From Novosphingobium sp. RL4 (GTDB lineage: Bacteria > Pseudomonadota > Alphaproteobacteria > Sphingomonadales > Sphingomonadaceae), in contig NZ_CP141944.1 in NCBI RefSeq assembly GCF_035658495.1, forward strand, positions 1,948,001 through 2,012,000: 64,000 nt of DNA, in the 5' to 3' direction. Below the pieces are notes generated by a model, which was given only the letters and a program-made list of their open reading frames with translations, was not told where the DNA came from and searched no databases. This document shows, one piece after another, positions 27,217-35,204 of the stretch. The position numbers and the translations under genes are program-made. Positions within the stretch are counted from its first letter, which is position 1. Every line of letters begins with the position of its first letter.

Positions 27217-27549
27217 TTGCTGAACGTGAGGTTTTTGACCGCGGAAGGAAAACTCGTTCTGGCCGAGGCCGAGACGGGAGACGTTCTGCTGCGTGTGGCG
27301 CAAGCTGCCGGTATGCCGCTCGAAGGAACGTGCGAGGGGCAGATGGCCTGCTCGACCTGCCACGTGATCGTCGCGCCCGACTGGTTCGACAGGCTGGAAC
27401 CGGCCTCGATGGACGAGGAAGACATGCTCGACCTCGCCGCCGGAGTTGCGCGGACCAGCCGCCTGTCCTGCCAGATCGAACTGACTCAGGCGCTGGACGG
27501 TTTGGAGGTCAGGATTCCGGGCGTTTCACGGGACATGCAGATCGGCTGA
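27217..27549 (+). CDS. 2Fe-2S ferredoxin, adrenodoxin type
   Basis: A 110-residue ferredoxin with cluster ligands C39-x5-C45-x2-C48 (CEGQMACSTC) and C85 (SRLSCQ), the spacing of the adrenodoxin/ISC ferredoxin class. It would deliver electrons for Fe-S assembly or to a P450-type partner; the tight coupling to two cysteine desulfurases favours the former. The start is TTG 27217, one base after the desulfurase stop, with AGGGAG seven bases upstream. No ATG is available at the N-terminus. Confidence 0.93.
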   Translation: MLNVRFLTAEGKLVLAEAETGDVLLRVAQAAGMPLEGTCEGQMACSTCHVIVAPDWFDRLEPASMDEEDMLDLAAGVARTSRLSCQIELTQALDGLEVRIPGVSRDMQIG

Positions 27550-27550
27550 T

Positions 27551-27578
27551 CGTCACCCCGGAACAGTCCGGGATGACG
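27551..27578. repeat. Hairpin between convergent ferredoxin and DUF4349 genes
   Basis: CGTCACCCCGGA and TCCGGGATGACG pair in 11 of 12 positions around ACAG. It starts two bases after the ferredoxin stop and ends before the convergent DUF4349 stop. It belongs to the CCCGG/CCGGG hairpin set also seen at 22064 and 30859. It has no T run and probably works as a bidirectional end signal. Confidence 0.75.
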
Positions 27579-27590
27579 ACTTCGGCCTGT

Positions 27591-28439
27591 TCAGGCTTCC
27601 TCGCCCGGTTGCGTGCGGCGGCGATACAGGCTCATTCCATAGCGGATGCCCAGTCCGACCAAACCCAGCGGCACGATGACGGCTGCGGCGAGGATGAGGA
27701 AGCCGATGACCGCGCCCAGTACGGTCCCCACATTGCCGAGAGCGCCTCGGATCGGTCCCATGAAACCGCCGCTCGACGGTGTTCCGGCTTCGTAGGATAT
27801 GTTTATCCGGCTGTAATCGACGCGGCCTTGCATTTCCGCGAGCCAGCTTTTCGCTTCGTCGATCTCTTCATTGACCTTGGCGACTCCGCGTTCCGCTTCG
27901 ACCAGTTCGGCGACGGTGCCCTTGCGGCTGGCCAGCACTTCCATCAGCCGGTCACGCAGCACGGTGCGGGCGCGCAGGCGGGCCTCGGTATCGACGATCT
28001 GCTTCGAGAGATCCTCACCCGAAATCCCGCTTGAAACCTCTTCGCCTTCCGCGGCGCCGGCGATTTTGCCGAGTTCGGTTCCGAATGAGCGGGCGCGAGG
28101 GGCCGCGACGGCGAGCGAGAGGGAACCCGAGGCATAGTCGCCCTCGGCGCCGCTCTGCTTCATGTCGAGGATCTGGCAGACCTGCGGGCCTTGCTTTTCG
28201 CAGAGATCGGCCTGTTTGCGCTGGACTTGCGGGATGGCGGCAGCGCTCAGGCGGTAGCCGTATTCGTAGACATAGGCGATCTTCGGCGCATTCGGTGCGC
28301 TCACGGCAATGGGATCGCTGCTCCCTGCAGCGACTTCTTCCTTGCTGTCGGAAGTGGTGACTTTTCGAAGGTCGCGAGGAGACTCGCCTCCGCAACCGGC
28401 AAGCGCCAGTAAAGCCAAGGCCATGAATGTCTTGCGCAT
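27591..28439 (-). CDS. DUF4349 domain lipoprotein
   Basis: A 282-residue lipoprotein: signal MRKTFMALALLALAGC with lipobox LAGC (C16). The mature region contains the DUF4349 pattern with IAYVYEYGYRLSA, a helical coiled stretch (ASRKGTVAELVEAERGVAKV) and a beta repeat (GRVDYSRINISYEA), then a membrane helix near the C-terminus (about 240-265). The topology suggests a lipid-anchored protein with a second membrane anchor and an extracytoplasmic coiled hairpin. Function unknown. AAAGGGGGAA precedes ATG 28439. Confidence 0.85.
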   Translation of the reverse strand: MRKTFMALALLALAGCGGESPRDLRKVTTSDSKEEVAAGSSDPIAVSAPNAPKIAYVYEYGYRLSAAAIPQVQRKQADLCEKQGPQVCQILDMKQSGAEGDYASGSLSLAVAAPRARSFGTELGKIAGAAEGEEVSSGISGEDLSKQIVDTEARLRARTVLRDRLMEVLASRKGTVAELVEAERGVAKVNEEIDEAKSWLAEMQGRVDYSRINISYEAGTPSSGGFMGPIRGALGNVGTVLGAVIGFLILAAAVIVPLGLVGLGIRYGMSLYRRRTQPGEEA

Positions 28440-28557
28440 CGTTTCCCCCTTTTGATGGCGCGCTGATTCGAAGGCAGGCGCTATCCGAGCGGCAAGCTTA
28501 TGGAAAACGCTGAAAAGCGACTTTGGCACTGGGAAGGGCGCTGCTAGGGTCCGTGCC

Positions 28558-30852
28558 ATGGTGACCACGACCGACGAAGACTCAGATCCTTTCGACGCCA
28601 TCGTCGATGCGCCTTTCGATGCTGCGCTCTCAGAGCGCTATCTTGTCTATGCCCTGTCCACGATCACGGCCCGTTCGCTGCCGGACTTGCGAGATGGACT
28701 GAAGCCCGTGCATCGCCGTCTGCTCTGGGCGATGCGGCAGCTCAAGCTTGATCCGGGCAATGCCTACAAGAAGTCCGCGCGCGTTGTTGGCGACGTGATC
28801 GGTAAGTATCACCCGCATGGCGATGCCTCGGTCTACGACGCGATGGTCCGCCTCGCGCAGGACTTCTCGCTGCGCTATCCGCTGGTGCAGGGGCAGGGCA
28901 ACTTCGGCAATATCGACGGCGATAACGCGGCGGCCTACCGCTACACCGAAGCGCGCCTGACGCGCACGGCGATCCACCTGATGGCCGGGCTGGACGAAGG
29001 CACTGTCGACTTCGTTCCCACCTACAACGGCGAGGAAAGCGAGCCGGAGATATTCCCCGGCCTGTTCCCGAACCTGCTGGCGAACGGCGCCACCGGCATC
29101 GCCGTGGGCATGGCAACCTCGATCCCCAGCCACAACGTCGCGGAGATCATCGACGCGACCTTGATGCTGATCGACAATCCCCATGCCGAGCATGACCAGC
29201 TCATGCAGGTCTTCCACGGCCCGGACTTTGCCACCGGCGGCCTCGTGGTGGACAGCCCGGAGGCGATCAGCCACGCCTATGCCACCGGCAAGGGCGCCTT
29301 CCGCGTGCGCGGCCGCTTTTCCTGCGGAAAGGACGAGGCGGGCAACTGGGAGGAAACCGGGGTCGAGAAACTGGGCAGCGGCCAGTGGCAGCTCGTCATT
29401 TCCGAAATCCCCTACATGCTGGCCAAGGGCAAGCTGATCGAGCAGGTCGCCCAGCTCATCGCCGACCGCAAGCTGCCGATCCTCGAAGACATTCGCGACG
29501 AGAGCGACGAGCAGATCCGCATCGTCTTCGTGCCCAAGAGCCGCAATGTCGATCCGGAACTGCTGAAGGAAAGCCTCTACCGGCTGACCGACCTCGAAAG
29601 CCGATTCTCGCTCAACCTCAACGTGCTGGATTCGCACCGCACGCCGGGTGTGCTGGGGCTCAAGCTGCTGCTGTCGGAATGGGTCTACAGCCAGATCGAC
29701 ATCCTGCTGCGCCGTACCCGGCACCGGCTGGAAAAGATCGCCTCGCGGCTGGAACTGGTTGCCGGCTACATCATCGCCTATCTCAACCTTGACCGGATTA
29801 TCGAGATCATCCGTACCGAGGACGAGCCCAAGCCGGTGATGATGGCCGAGTTCGAGCTGACCGACCGTCAGGCCGAAGCCATCCTCAACATGCGCCTGCG
29901 GTCCTTGCGCAAGCTTGAGGAAATGGAGCTTCGCAAGGAGCACGAGGAACTGCTTCGGGAGCAGGAAGAGCTCAACAAGCTGCTCGAAAGCCCGGCGCGC
30001 CAACGGACCCGGCTCAAGCGCGACCTTGCCAACTTGCGCAAGGACTATGCCGAGAATACCGAGCTTGGCCGTCGCCGCACCACGATCGCGCAGGCCACGC
30101 CAACGGTCGAGTTCAGCATGGACGCGATGATCGAGAAGGAGCCGGTCACGGTGATCCTCTCGGCCAAGGGCTGGATACGCGCCGCCAGGGGGCATGTCGC
30201 CCTGGACGGCGATTTCAAGTTCAAGGAAGGCGACGGCCCGGCCTATGCCTTCCACGCGCAGACGACCGACAAGATCCTGCTCGCGGTGGACAACGGGCGC
30301 TTCTACACGCTCGGTGCCGACAAGCTGCCCGGCGCGCGCGGCTTTGGCGAGCCGATCCGCACGATGATCGACATCGACACCGAGGCGCATATCGTTGCGG
30401 CCCTGCCATACAGGCCCAAGGCGCAGTTGTTGCTGGCCTCCAATATCGGGCGCGGCTTCGCGGCGGAAACCGACGAACTTCTAGCTGAAACCCGCAAGGG
30501 CCGTGCGGTCATGTCCACCAAACTGGGCGTGCAGCTGGTCGTCGTTCGGGAAATCCCGGCCGAGCACGATCACGTCGCGGTCGTGGGCGACAATCGCAAG
30601 CTGGTGATCTTCAGTCTCGAAGAACTGCCGGTCATGGCAAAGGGGCAGGGCGTGACGCTCCAGCGTTACCGTGACGGCGGCATGTCGGACATCACCACGC
30701 TGAAGCTGGAGGACGGCCTTTCCTGGACCATGGGCGGCGAAAGCGGCCGCACGCGGACCGAGAAGGACACGGTGATGTGGAAGGTCGCGCGCGGCGCGGC
30801 GGGCCGGCTGCCGCCGGTCGGCTTCCCGCGCGACAACAAGTTCCAGGGCTGA
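28558..30852 (+). CDS. parC: DNA topoisomerase IV subunit A
   Basis: A 764-residue type II topoisomerase subunit that decatenates daughter chromosomes. The catalytic tyrosine is Y129 ([11 protein letters not shown]). The quinolone-determining region reads [13 protein letters not shown] (residues 85-97): the position equal to E. coli ParC Ser80 is Ala90, and that of Glu84 is Asp94. The C-terminal beta-pinwheel includes [12 protein letters not shown] and [11 protein letters not shown]. The C-terminal Glu-rich coil ([17 protein letters not shown]) is typical. parC, rather than gyrA, is supported by length and a short CTD lacking a clear GyrA box. Confidence 0.93.
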   Translation: MVTTTDEDSDPFDAIVDAPFDAALSERYLVYALSTITARSLPDLRDGLKPVHRRLLWAMRQLKLDPGNAYKKSARVVGDVIGKYHPHGDASVYDAMVRLAQDFSLRYPLVQGQGNFGNIDGDNAAAYRYTEARLTRTAIHLMAGLDEGTVDFVPTYNGEESEPEIFPGLFPNLLANGATGIAVGMATSIPSHNVAEIIDATLMLIDNPHAEHDQLMQVFHGPDFATGGLVVDSPEAISHAYATGKGAFRVRGRFSCGKDEAGNWEETGVEKLGSGQWQLVISEIPYMLAKGKLIEQVAQLIADRKLPILEDIRDESDEQIRIVFVPKSRNVDPELLKESLYRLTDLESRFSLNLNVLDSHRTPGVLGLKLLLSEWVYSQIDILLRRTRHRLEKIASRLELVAGYIIAYLNLDRIIEIIRTEDEPKPVMMAEFELTDRQAEAILNMRLRSLRKLEEMELRKEHEELLREQEELNKLLESPARQRTRLKRDLANLRKDYAENTELGRRRTTIAQATPTVEFSMDAMIEKEPVTVILSAKGWIRAARGHVALDGDFKFKEGDGPAYAFHAQTTDKILLAVDNGRFYTLGADKLPGARGFGEPIRTMIDIDTEAHIVAALPYRPKAQLLLASNIGRGFAAETDELLAETRKGRAVMSTKLGVQLVVVREIPAEHDHVAVVGDNRKLVIFSLEELPVMAKGQGVTLQRYRDGGMSDITTLKLEDGLSWTMGGESGRTRTEKDTVMWKVARGAAGRLPPVGFPRDNKFQG

Positions 30853-30858
30853 GTTCGC

Positions 30859-30889
30859 GCGCCGTCCCGGTTCCGTTCCGGGACGGCGC
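30859..30889. repeat. Perfect 12-base palindrome after parC
   Basis: GCGCCGTCCCGG and CCGGGACGGCGC pair fully around a seven-base loop, six bases after the parC stop and before the convergent retropepsin gene stop. It is the third member of the hairpin set at convergent gene ends in this window. No T run follows. Confidence 0.75.
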
Positions 30890-30906
30890 CCCGATCCGTA
30901 CGAAAA

Positions 30907-31563
30907 TCAGGTTGCCGGTTGCGGGTGATGCGGCACGAGGATCAGCGTGCGCCCCTCGACGCGCCAGCTCGCCAGCCGCGAAAGCAGGTTCATGCCGATG
31001 ACGTTCTGGTCCTCCAGCCCCGGCGCGACCACCACGTCAAGCTGACGCGCGACGACGCTGCCGAAGCGCAGCTCATCGACCGTGCCGAGCCGGGCCGCGA
31101 CCGTGCCGTTCGCGGTGCGCATCGCGATGTCCTGCCGCATGGTCTGCGGGCGGACTTCGGCACTATTCGCCACTCTAGGCGAGATCGCGGTGAGCGTGGC
31201 GCCGGTATCGACGAGAAAATCGCCCTTCACGCCGTTGATCGTGGCCTTGACCCAGAAGTGACCATCACGCGCCATCGGCACGCGCGTTTCGCCGCCGCTC
31301 ACGCTCTGGCGCGAAAGGCCGAGCTCGGGCAGTTCGATGCCGGGAAGCGTAAAGTCGGTGCCGCTGGTGAGCCGGGTCGCCTGCGCCACGGTCAGCAGCA
31401 GGGCCGCCACGACGCCGAGGTTGCCCACGCCGCGAAGGAATCCGCCAAGCAGCGGCAACGCGCCGCGTAGCAGACCGCCCAGCACCGAGACGAAAATCGC
31501 CGCCAGCGCCAGTGCCAGCAAGGGCTGGCCGGCAAGGAAAGTCAGGAGTCCGGGAAAATCCAT
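30907..31563 (-). CDS. Membrane retropepsin-like aspartic protease (copy 1)
   Basis: A 218-residue protein with N-terminal hydrophobic segments (about residues 5-30 and 44-62), then a single clan AA protease domain: FLVDTGATLTAIS with the catalytic D119-T-G, ANGTVAARLGTVDELRFG, and the closing NVIGMNLLSRLASWRVEG. Retropepsins have one DTG per chain and work as dimers; the second conserved element (IGMNLL) is in place. ATG 31563 is preferred. It lies 43 bases from a paralogue with the same architecture (31607-32242). Target unknown. Confidence 0.87.
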   Translation of the reverse strand: MDFPGLLTFLAGQPLLALALAAIFVSVLGGLLRGALPLLGGFLRGVGNLGVVAALLLTVAQATRLTSGTDFTLPGIELPELGLSRQSVSGGETRVPMARDGHFWVKATINGVKGDFLVDTGATLTAISPRVANSAEVRPQTMRQDIAMRTANGTVAARLGTVDELRFGSVVARQLDVVVAPGLEDQNVIGMNLLSRLASWRVEGRTLILVPHHPQPAT

Positions 31564-31606
31564 TACCCGATCATGCCATGAACATGCTGTCGGAACGCTG
31601 ACGGAA

Positions 31607-32242
31607 TCACGTTCCCCGCCCATTGCGGGGAACGAGGATCAGCCGGTCTCCCTCGACCCGCCAACTGGCCAGCCGGGACAGCAGGTTCATGCCGATGACG
31701 TTGGTTTCCACTTCGTTGTCGGGGCCGATGGCGACGGGCAGGTCGCGGGCGGAGATCGACCCGAAATCCAGTGAGCCGGCCGTCGCCATACGCGCGACGA
31801 TGGTGCCATTGGCCGTATCGAGCATCACGCCCCGGTCACCGGCATCGGGTTCGATCCCTGCGCGCGCGGCGACCGATTTCGAGATGCCGGTATAGGTCGC
31901 CCCGGTATCGACCAGGAAATCAACCGGCTCGCCCTGGAGCCGGGCCTGTATCCAGTAATGACCGTCCGCTCGAAGCGGCACGATGGTTTCGCTGCCTTCG
32001 ATCGAGGGCGGCCGGGGCTCGTCCAGCCAGAGCGCCGCTTCCGAGCGCGTATTGTGCAGGGCCACTTGCGCTACCGTCAGCAGGAGCGCGGCGATCAGGC
32101 CGAAGTGGGAGAGATTGCGCAAGGCATGGCCGAGCCGGGGACGGCGGGCCGCCAGCATCCCGGCCAGCACGGCCACGAGGATGGCGCCGATCGTCAGCGC
32201 CAGCAGCGGCTGCCGGTAAAGCAGCCCGCCGAGTTCATTCAC
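31607..32242 (-). CDS. Membrane retropepsin-like aspartic protease (copy 2)
   Basis: A 211-residue paralogue of the neighbouring protease: two N-terminal hydrophobic segments, the DTGATYTGIS catalytic motif (D112), TANGTIVARMATAGSLDFG, and a C-terminal NVIGMNLLSRLASWRVEG nearly identical to copy 1. The start is inferred: GTG 32242 aligns the N-terminus with copy 1 (both continue to QPLLAL), whereas TTG 32248 would overlap the cca stop. No clear ribosome site is visible for either, so coupling to cca is likely. The extracytoplasmic parts between membrane and protease domain differ most. Confidence 0.85.
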   Translation of the reverse strand: MNELGGLLYRQPLLALTIGAILVAVLAGMLAARRPRLGHALRNLSHFGLIAALLLTVAQVALHNTRSEAALWLDEPRPPSIEGSETIVPLRADGHYWIQARLQGEPVDFLVDTGATYTGISKSVAARAGIEPDAGDRGVMLDTANGTIVARMATAGSLDFGSISARDLPVAIGPDNEVETNVIGMNLLSRLASWRVEGDRLILVPRNGRGT

Positions 32243-32244
32243 GT

Positions 32245-33417
32245 TCAAGAAGCTTGCCCGGCGAGTTCCGCGTCGAGCAGTTCCGAAATCCGCGCTTCGC
32301 CGGGGAAGCCTTCCGCCACCCAGCGCTCTTCCACCTGCCGCAGCACGCGGGCGACCTCGGGCCCGGCACCCACGCCGCGGGCGACGATCTGGCCGCCTTT
32401 CAGTGGAAACTGCGGCACGTTCCAGCCCGTCAAGGCGGTGCAATCGGCGCCTGCGATCAACAACCGGTCAAGCGCGCCGTCCATGCCGAGGCGATAGGCA
32501 AGGGCGCGCGGCTCGCCGGGGGCGCCGTTTCGCGCAGCGGCGACCGCGAGGCGCTTCTTCTGGGCGCCGGAGAGACGGAAGCGCGAGGCGACCTGTTCGG
32601 CCAGTGGCACTTGCGCGGGCAGCAGCGCGGCAAGGCGCCGGACGGGATCGGGCCCGGCAGCCTGCGCCCGTTCGGCGGCGATGAGCGCGGCGAGGGCGGC
32701 GGTGTCGGCCTCTGGCAGGATCACTTCCAGCACGCCCAGTTCCGCCATGCGCTGCACGGTCGGCGCCGGGTCGGGCAGGCCGAGCAGATTCATCATTTCC
32801 ATGCCCACACGCTCGCGCGAGAGACCCTTGAGCGTGGGCGCGAGTTCGGAGCAGGCGCTTTCGGCTTCCTCGTCTGCCGGGGTGGTTCCGAACCGGGCCT
32901 GGAAGCGGAAGTAGCGCAGGATGCGCAAGTGATCCTCGCGGATGCGCTGACGGGCATCGCCGATGAAGCGCACGCGCCGGACGGAGAGGTCCTCAAGCCC
33001 GCCGAACCAGTCGAACAGCTCTCCGCCCACCGGATCGGCATAGAGCGCGTTCATCGTGAAATCGCGGCGGGCCGCATCCTCGCGCCAGTCGGTGGCGAAA
33101 GCCACGGTAGCGCGGCGGCCGTCGGTCGAGACGTCGTGGCGCAAGGTGGTGATCTCCACCGGGCCGCCGGGGAGGACGGCGGTGACGGTGCCATGATCGA
33201 TGCCGGTGGGGACATGGCGGATGCCCGCTTCCTGCAGGCGGCGCATCGTTTCCTCGGGCGGAAGGACGGTGGCCATGTCGATGTCCTTCACCGGCTGGCC
33301 GAGCAGGGTGTCGCGCACGGCGCCGCCCACGTAGCGGGCATTTTCATGGCCCAGCGCGGCAACGAGCGCGGCGAGGTCTTCGCGGGCCATCCAGTCGGCG
33401 GTCAGTGTCTCAGTCAT
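32245..33417 (-). CDS. cca: CCA tRNA nucleotidyltransferase / poly(A) polymerase family
   Basis: A 390-residue class II nucleotidyltransferase. The head has YVGGAVRDTLLG and DIDMATV, with metal-binding Asp residues, then RRDFTMNALY and EDHLRILRYFRFQARFG. These fit CCA-adding enzymes, which complete tRNA 3' ends; sphingomonads often have a single such protein, and poly(A) polymerase activity cannot be excluded. It overlaps the NUDIX gene by eight bases upstream, so NUDIX-cca-protease copy 2 and perhaps copy 1 form one unit. Confidence 0.93.
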   Translation of the reverse strand: MTETLTADWMAREDLAALVAALGHENARYVGGAVRDTLLGQPVKDIDMATVLPPEETMRRLQEAGIRHVPTGIDHGTVTAVLPGGPVEITTLRHDVSTDGRRATVAFATDWREDAARRDFTMNALYADPVGGELFDWFGGLEDLSVRRVRFIGDARQRIREDHLRILRYFRFQARFGTTPADEEAESACSELAPTLKGLSRERVGMEMMNLLGLPDPAPTVQRMAELGVLEVILPEADTAALAALIAAERAQAAGPDPVRRLAALLPAQVPLAEQVASRFRLSGAQKKRLAVAAARNGAPGEPRALAYRLGMDGALDRLLIAGADCTALTGWNVPQFPLKGGQIVARGVGAGPEVARVLRQVEERWVAEGFPGEARISELLDAELAGQAS

Positions 33418-34003
33418 TCCAGTTCAGCCTGCGGGCAAGATTGTGAAGGATGGCGCCGGTGACGCCCCAGATGCGGTGGTCGTGCCAGGTGATCTCTACG
33501 AAGGCGTGGCGGCCGCCTTCCCAGTCGATCCACCGGGTCTTCTGGTTTGCCGGATTGAGCACGAATTCGACAGGTGCCTCGAACCATTGCGCGACTTCGG
33601 CCGGGTTGGGCCGGATTTCGAGATCGGGCGGAACCACGCCGATCACCGGCGTGATCTCGTATCCGCTGCCGGTGCGGTAGAGATCGCTGGTGCCGATCAC
33701 CTGCACATCGCGCGGATGGATGCCGAGTTCTTCCTCCGCTTCGCGCAGGGCCGCCTCGACAGCGGTTTCGCCCGGATCGAGCCGGCCGCCGGGGAAGGCG
33801 ATCTGCCCCGGATGCGCGCGCATGGTGGAAGGGCGGTGAAGCAGCAGCATGCCCGGGCGCGGGCGCTCCGTCAGCGCGATCAGCACGGCGGCGGGCTTGA
33901 ACGTCTCGATCTGGTGAATGCGCGGATCGATCCAGAGTTCGTCAGGCATGGTATCGTGCCCGGCTTCGAACCGTCGCGAAACATCGGCGAAGAGCGCGCT
34001 CAT
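33410..34003 (-). CDS. NUDIX hydrolase, CoA pyrophosphatase-like
   Basis: A 197-residue hydrolase with an intact Nudix box in which GGRLDPGETAVEAAL is followed by REAEEELGI (G-x5-E-x7-REAxEELG-hydrophobic). The preceding LLLHRPSTMRAHPGQIAFPGG matches the CoA/peroxisomal-type signature (UPF0035), so it probably hydrolyses CoA or acyl-CoA to phosphopantetheine compounds. It shares four bases with the DUF1285 gene upstream and eight with cca downstream. Confidence 0.9.
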   Translation of the reverse strand: MSALFADVSRRFEAGHDTMPDELWIDPRIHQIETFKPAAVLIALTERPRPGMLLLHRPSTMRAHPGQIAFPGGRLDPGETAVEAALREAEEELGIHPRDVQVIGTSDLYRTGSGYEITPVIGVVPPDLEIRPNPAEVAQWFEAPVEFVLNPANQKTRWIDWEGGRHAFVEITWHDHRIWGVTGAILHNLARRLNWND

Positions 34004-34545
34004 GCGGGAACCAGCCCGAAAGTCTCGCCCTGGCTGGAAACCGCAAGCTCGCCCCCGGCCAGCGCGATCTCCACGAGCTGCCCGTAAGTGCTGCGGTTCA
34101 GGCGGGCTTCGGCGCCGTTGCGCACGCCAAGATAGATCGCGGGCGTTTCCGGGTCGCCCTCGACGCGGATGGGATGTTCGCGCCCGGCAATCACGAGATC
34201 ATCGGTGTTGAGGCGGAACACGAGCGAACCTTCGTCCTGCCGCACGTCCACGGCGATGAAAGCGGCATCCTCCACCTCGATCGACAGCTTCTCGACCGGG
34301 GTGACCAGCCAGTGCCGGCCATCGGCTTCGCGCAGGATCAGCGACGCGAAGGCGCGGACCATGGCATGGCGCCGGATCTCGCCGCCCTGGTGGAACCAGC
34401 GACCATCGGCGCGGATCGTCATCTCGCTGTCGCCGGTGATCCGGGGGGACCAGTCGGCGACGGGGGGAAGCTTGCGGGCGGCCAGCAGGTCGGCCACCTG
34501 GGCAAGCGAAAGCGCGTTCAGTTCTGGCGGCGGTTCATAGGGCAT
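34000..34545 (-). CDS. DUF1285 family protein
   Basis: A 181-residue cytoplasmic protein matching DUF1285 by WSPRITGDSEMTIRADGRWFHQGGEI and VEDAAFIAVD segments (cited by short parts: DSEMTIRADGRW, EDAAFIAVDV). Function is unknown; structures of the family show two beta domains. It is the first gene of the run DUF1285-NUDIX-cca-retropepsin, with four-base overlap into NUDIX. Confidence 0.85.
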   Translation of the reverse strand: MPYEPPPELNALSLAQVADLLAARKLPPVADWSPRITGDSEMTIRADGRWFHQGGEIRRHAMVRAFASLILREADGRHWLVTPVEKLSIEVEDAAFIAVDVRQDEGSLVFRLNTDDLVIAGREHPIRVEGDPETPAIYLGVRNGAEARLNRSTYGQLVEIALAGGELAVSSQGETFGLVPA

Positions 34546-34620
34546 CGGTCTGCGATGCCAGATAGGGCCTGATACGCCAAGGTCCAGAGCGCCGGGATCG
34601 TATCCCGGCGCCGGAGCGAA

Positions 34621-35139
34621 TTATCGCAGCCAGGGCCCCAGCATGCCTTCGCGCGGCAGGACCGCGGGATTGTCGCAGCGGACCAGCAGGCGATGCCGCT
34701 CGAACGGGCCGGGCATGTTCCAGCCTTGCGTCCATTCGTTGGTATAGCCCCAGAAGCGGCCGTAGTACTCGGGATCGCCGACCATGACCTGCGGCAGCGG
34801 CGCGCGCGAGTCGATACCGGCCATCGCCGCCGACATCAGCGCTTGGCCGAATCCCTGTCCCTGATGTCCGGGCATGACGGCGACCGGGCCGACCATGATC
34901 ATCGGATGGGCGCGGCCCTCCGGATCGTTGAGCGCGACCGGCCAGCACTGGATCGTGCCGACGAGCATTTCATCGGCGTCGAGCGCCGCGAAGCTCAGGC
35001 CCGGCAGCCATTCCACGCCTTCGCGAACCTTGTAGGCGGTGCGCTGGTGTCGCTCGGGCTCGAACGCGCTATCGAGGAGAGCCTCGACGAGAACGGGGTC
35101 GACATTGTCGAGCGGAATAAGGGTGGCAGTCTGGGACAT
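34621..35139 (-). CDS. GNAT family N-acetyltransferase
   Basis: A 172-residue acetyltransferase of the YhbS type. The acetyl-CoA motif A is VGPVAVMPGHQGQGFGQALM (here the Q-G-Q-G-F-G loop), preceded by the beta strand MLVGTIQCWPVAL and followed by VMVGDPEYYGRFWGY, characteristic of this subgroup. The acceptor substrate is unknown. ATG 35139 is used; a longer frame is low-complexity. Confidence 0.87.
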   Translation of the reverse strand: MSQTATLIPLDNVDPVLVEALLDSAFEPERHQRTAYKVREGVEWLPGLSFAALDADEMLVGTIQCWPVALNDPEGRAHPMIMVGPVAVMPGHQGQGFGQALMSAAMAGIDSRAPLPQVMVGDPEYYGRFWGYTNEWTQGWNMPGPFERHRLLVRCDNPAVLPREGMLGPWLR

Positions 35140-35204
35140 GGCGCGGGCCGATAGGGTCGGCACGCGCTTTTGTCGATTCAATTCGGAATCCGGCGAAAGT
35201 CCGG

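Noticed and set aside
28630..30390. 586-codon open frame opposite parC
   Set aside because: Shadow of parC, typical in high-GC coding DNA; no ribosome site and no domain.
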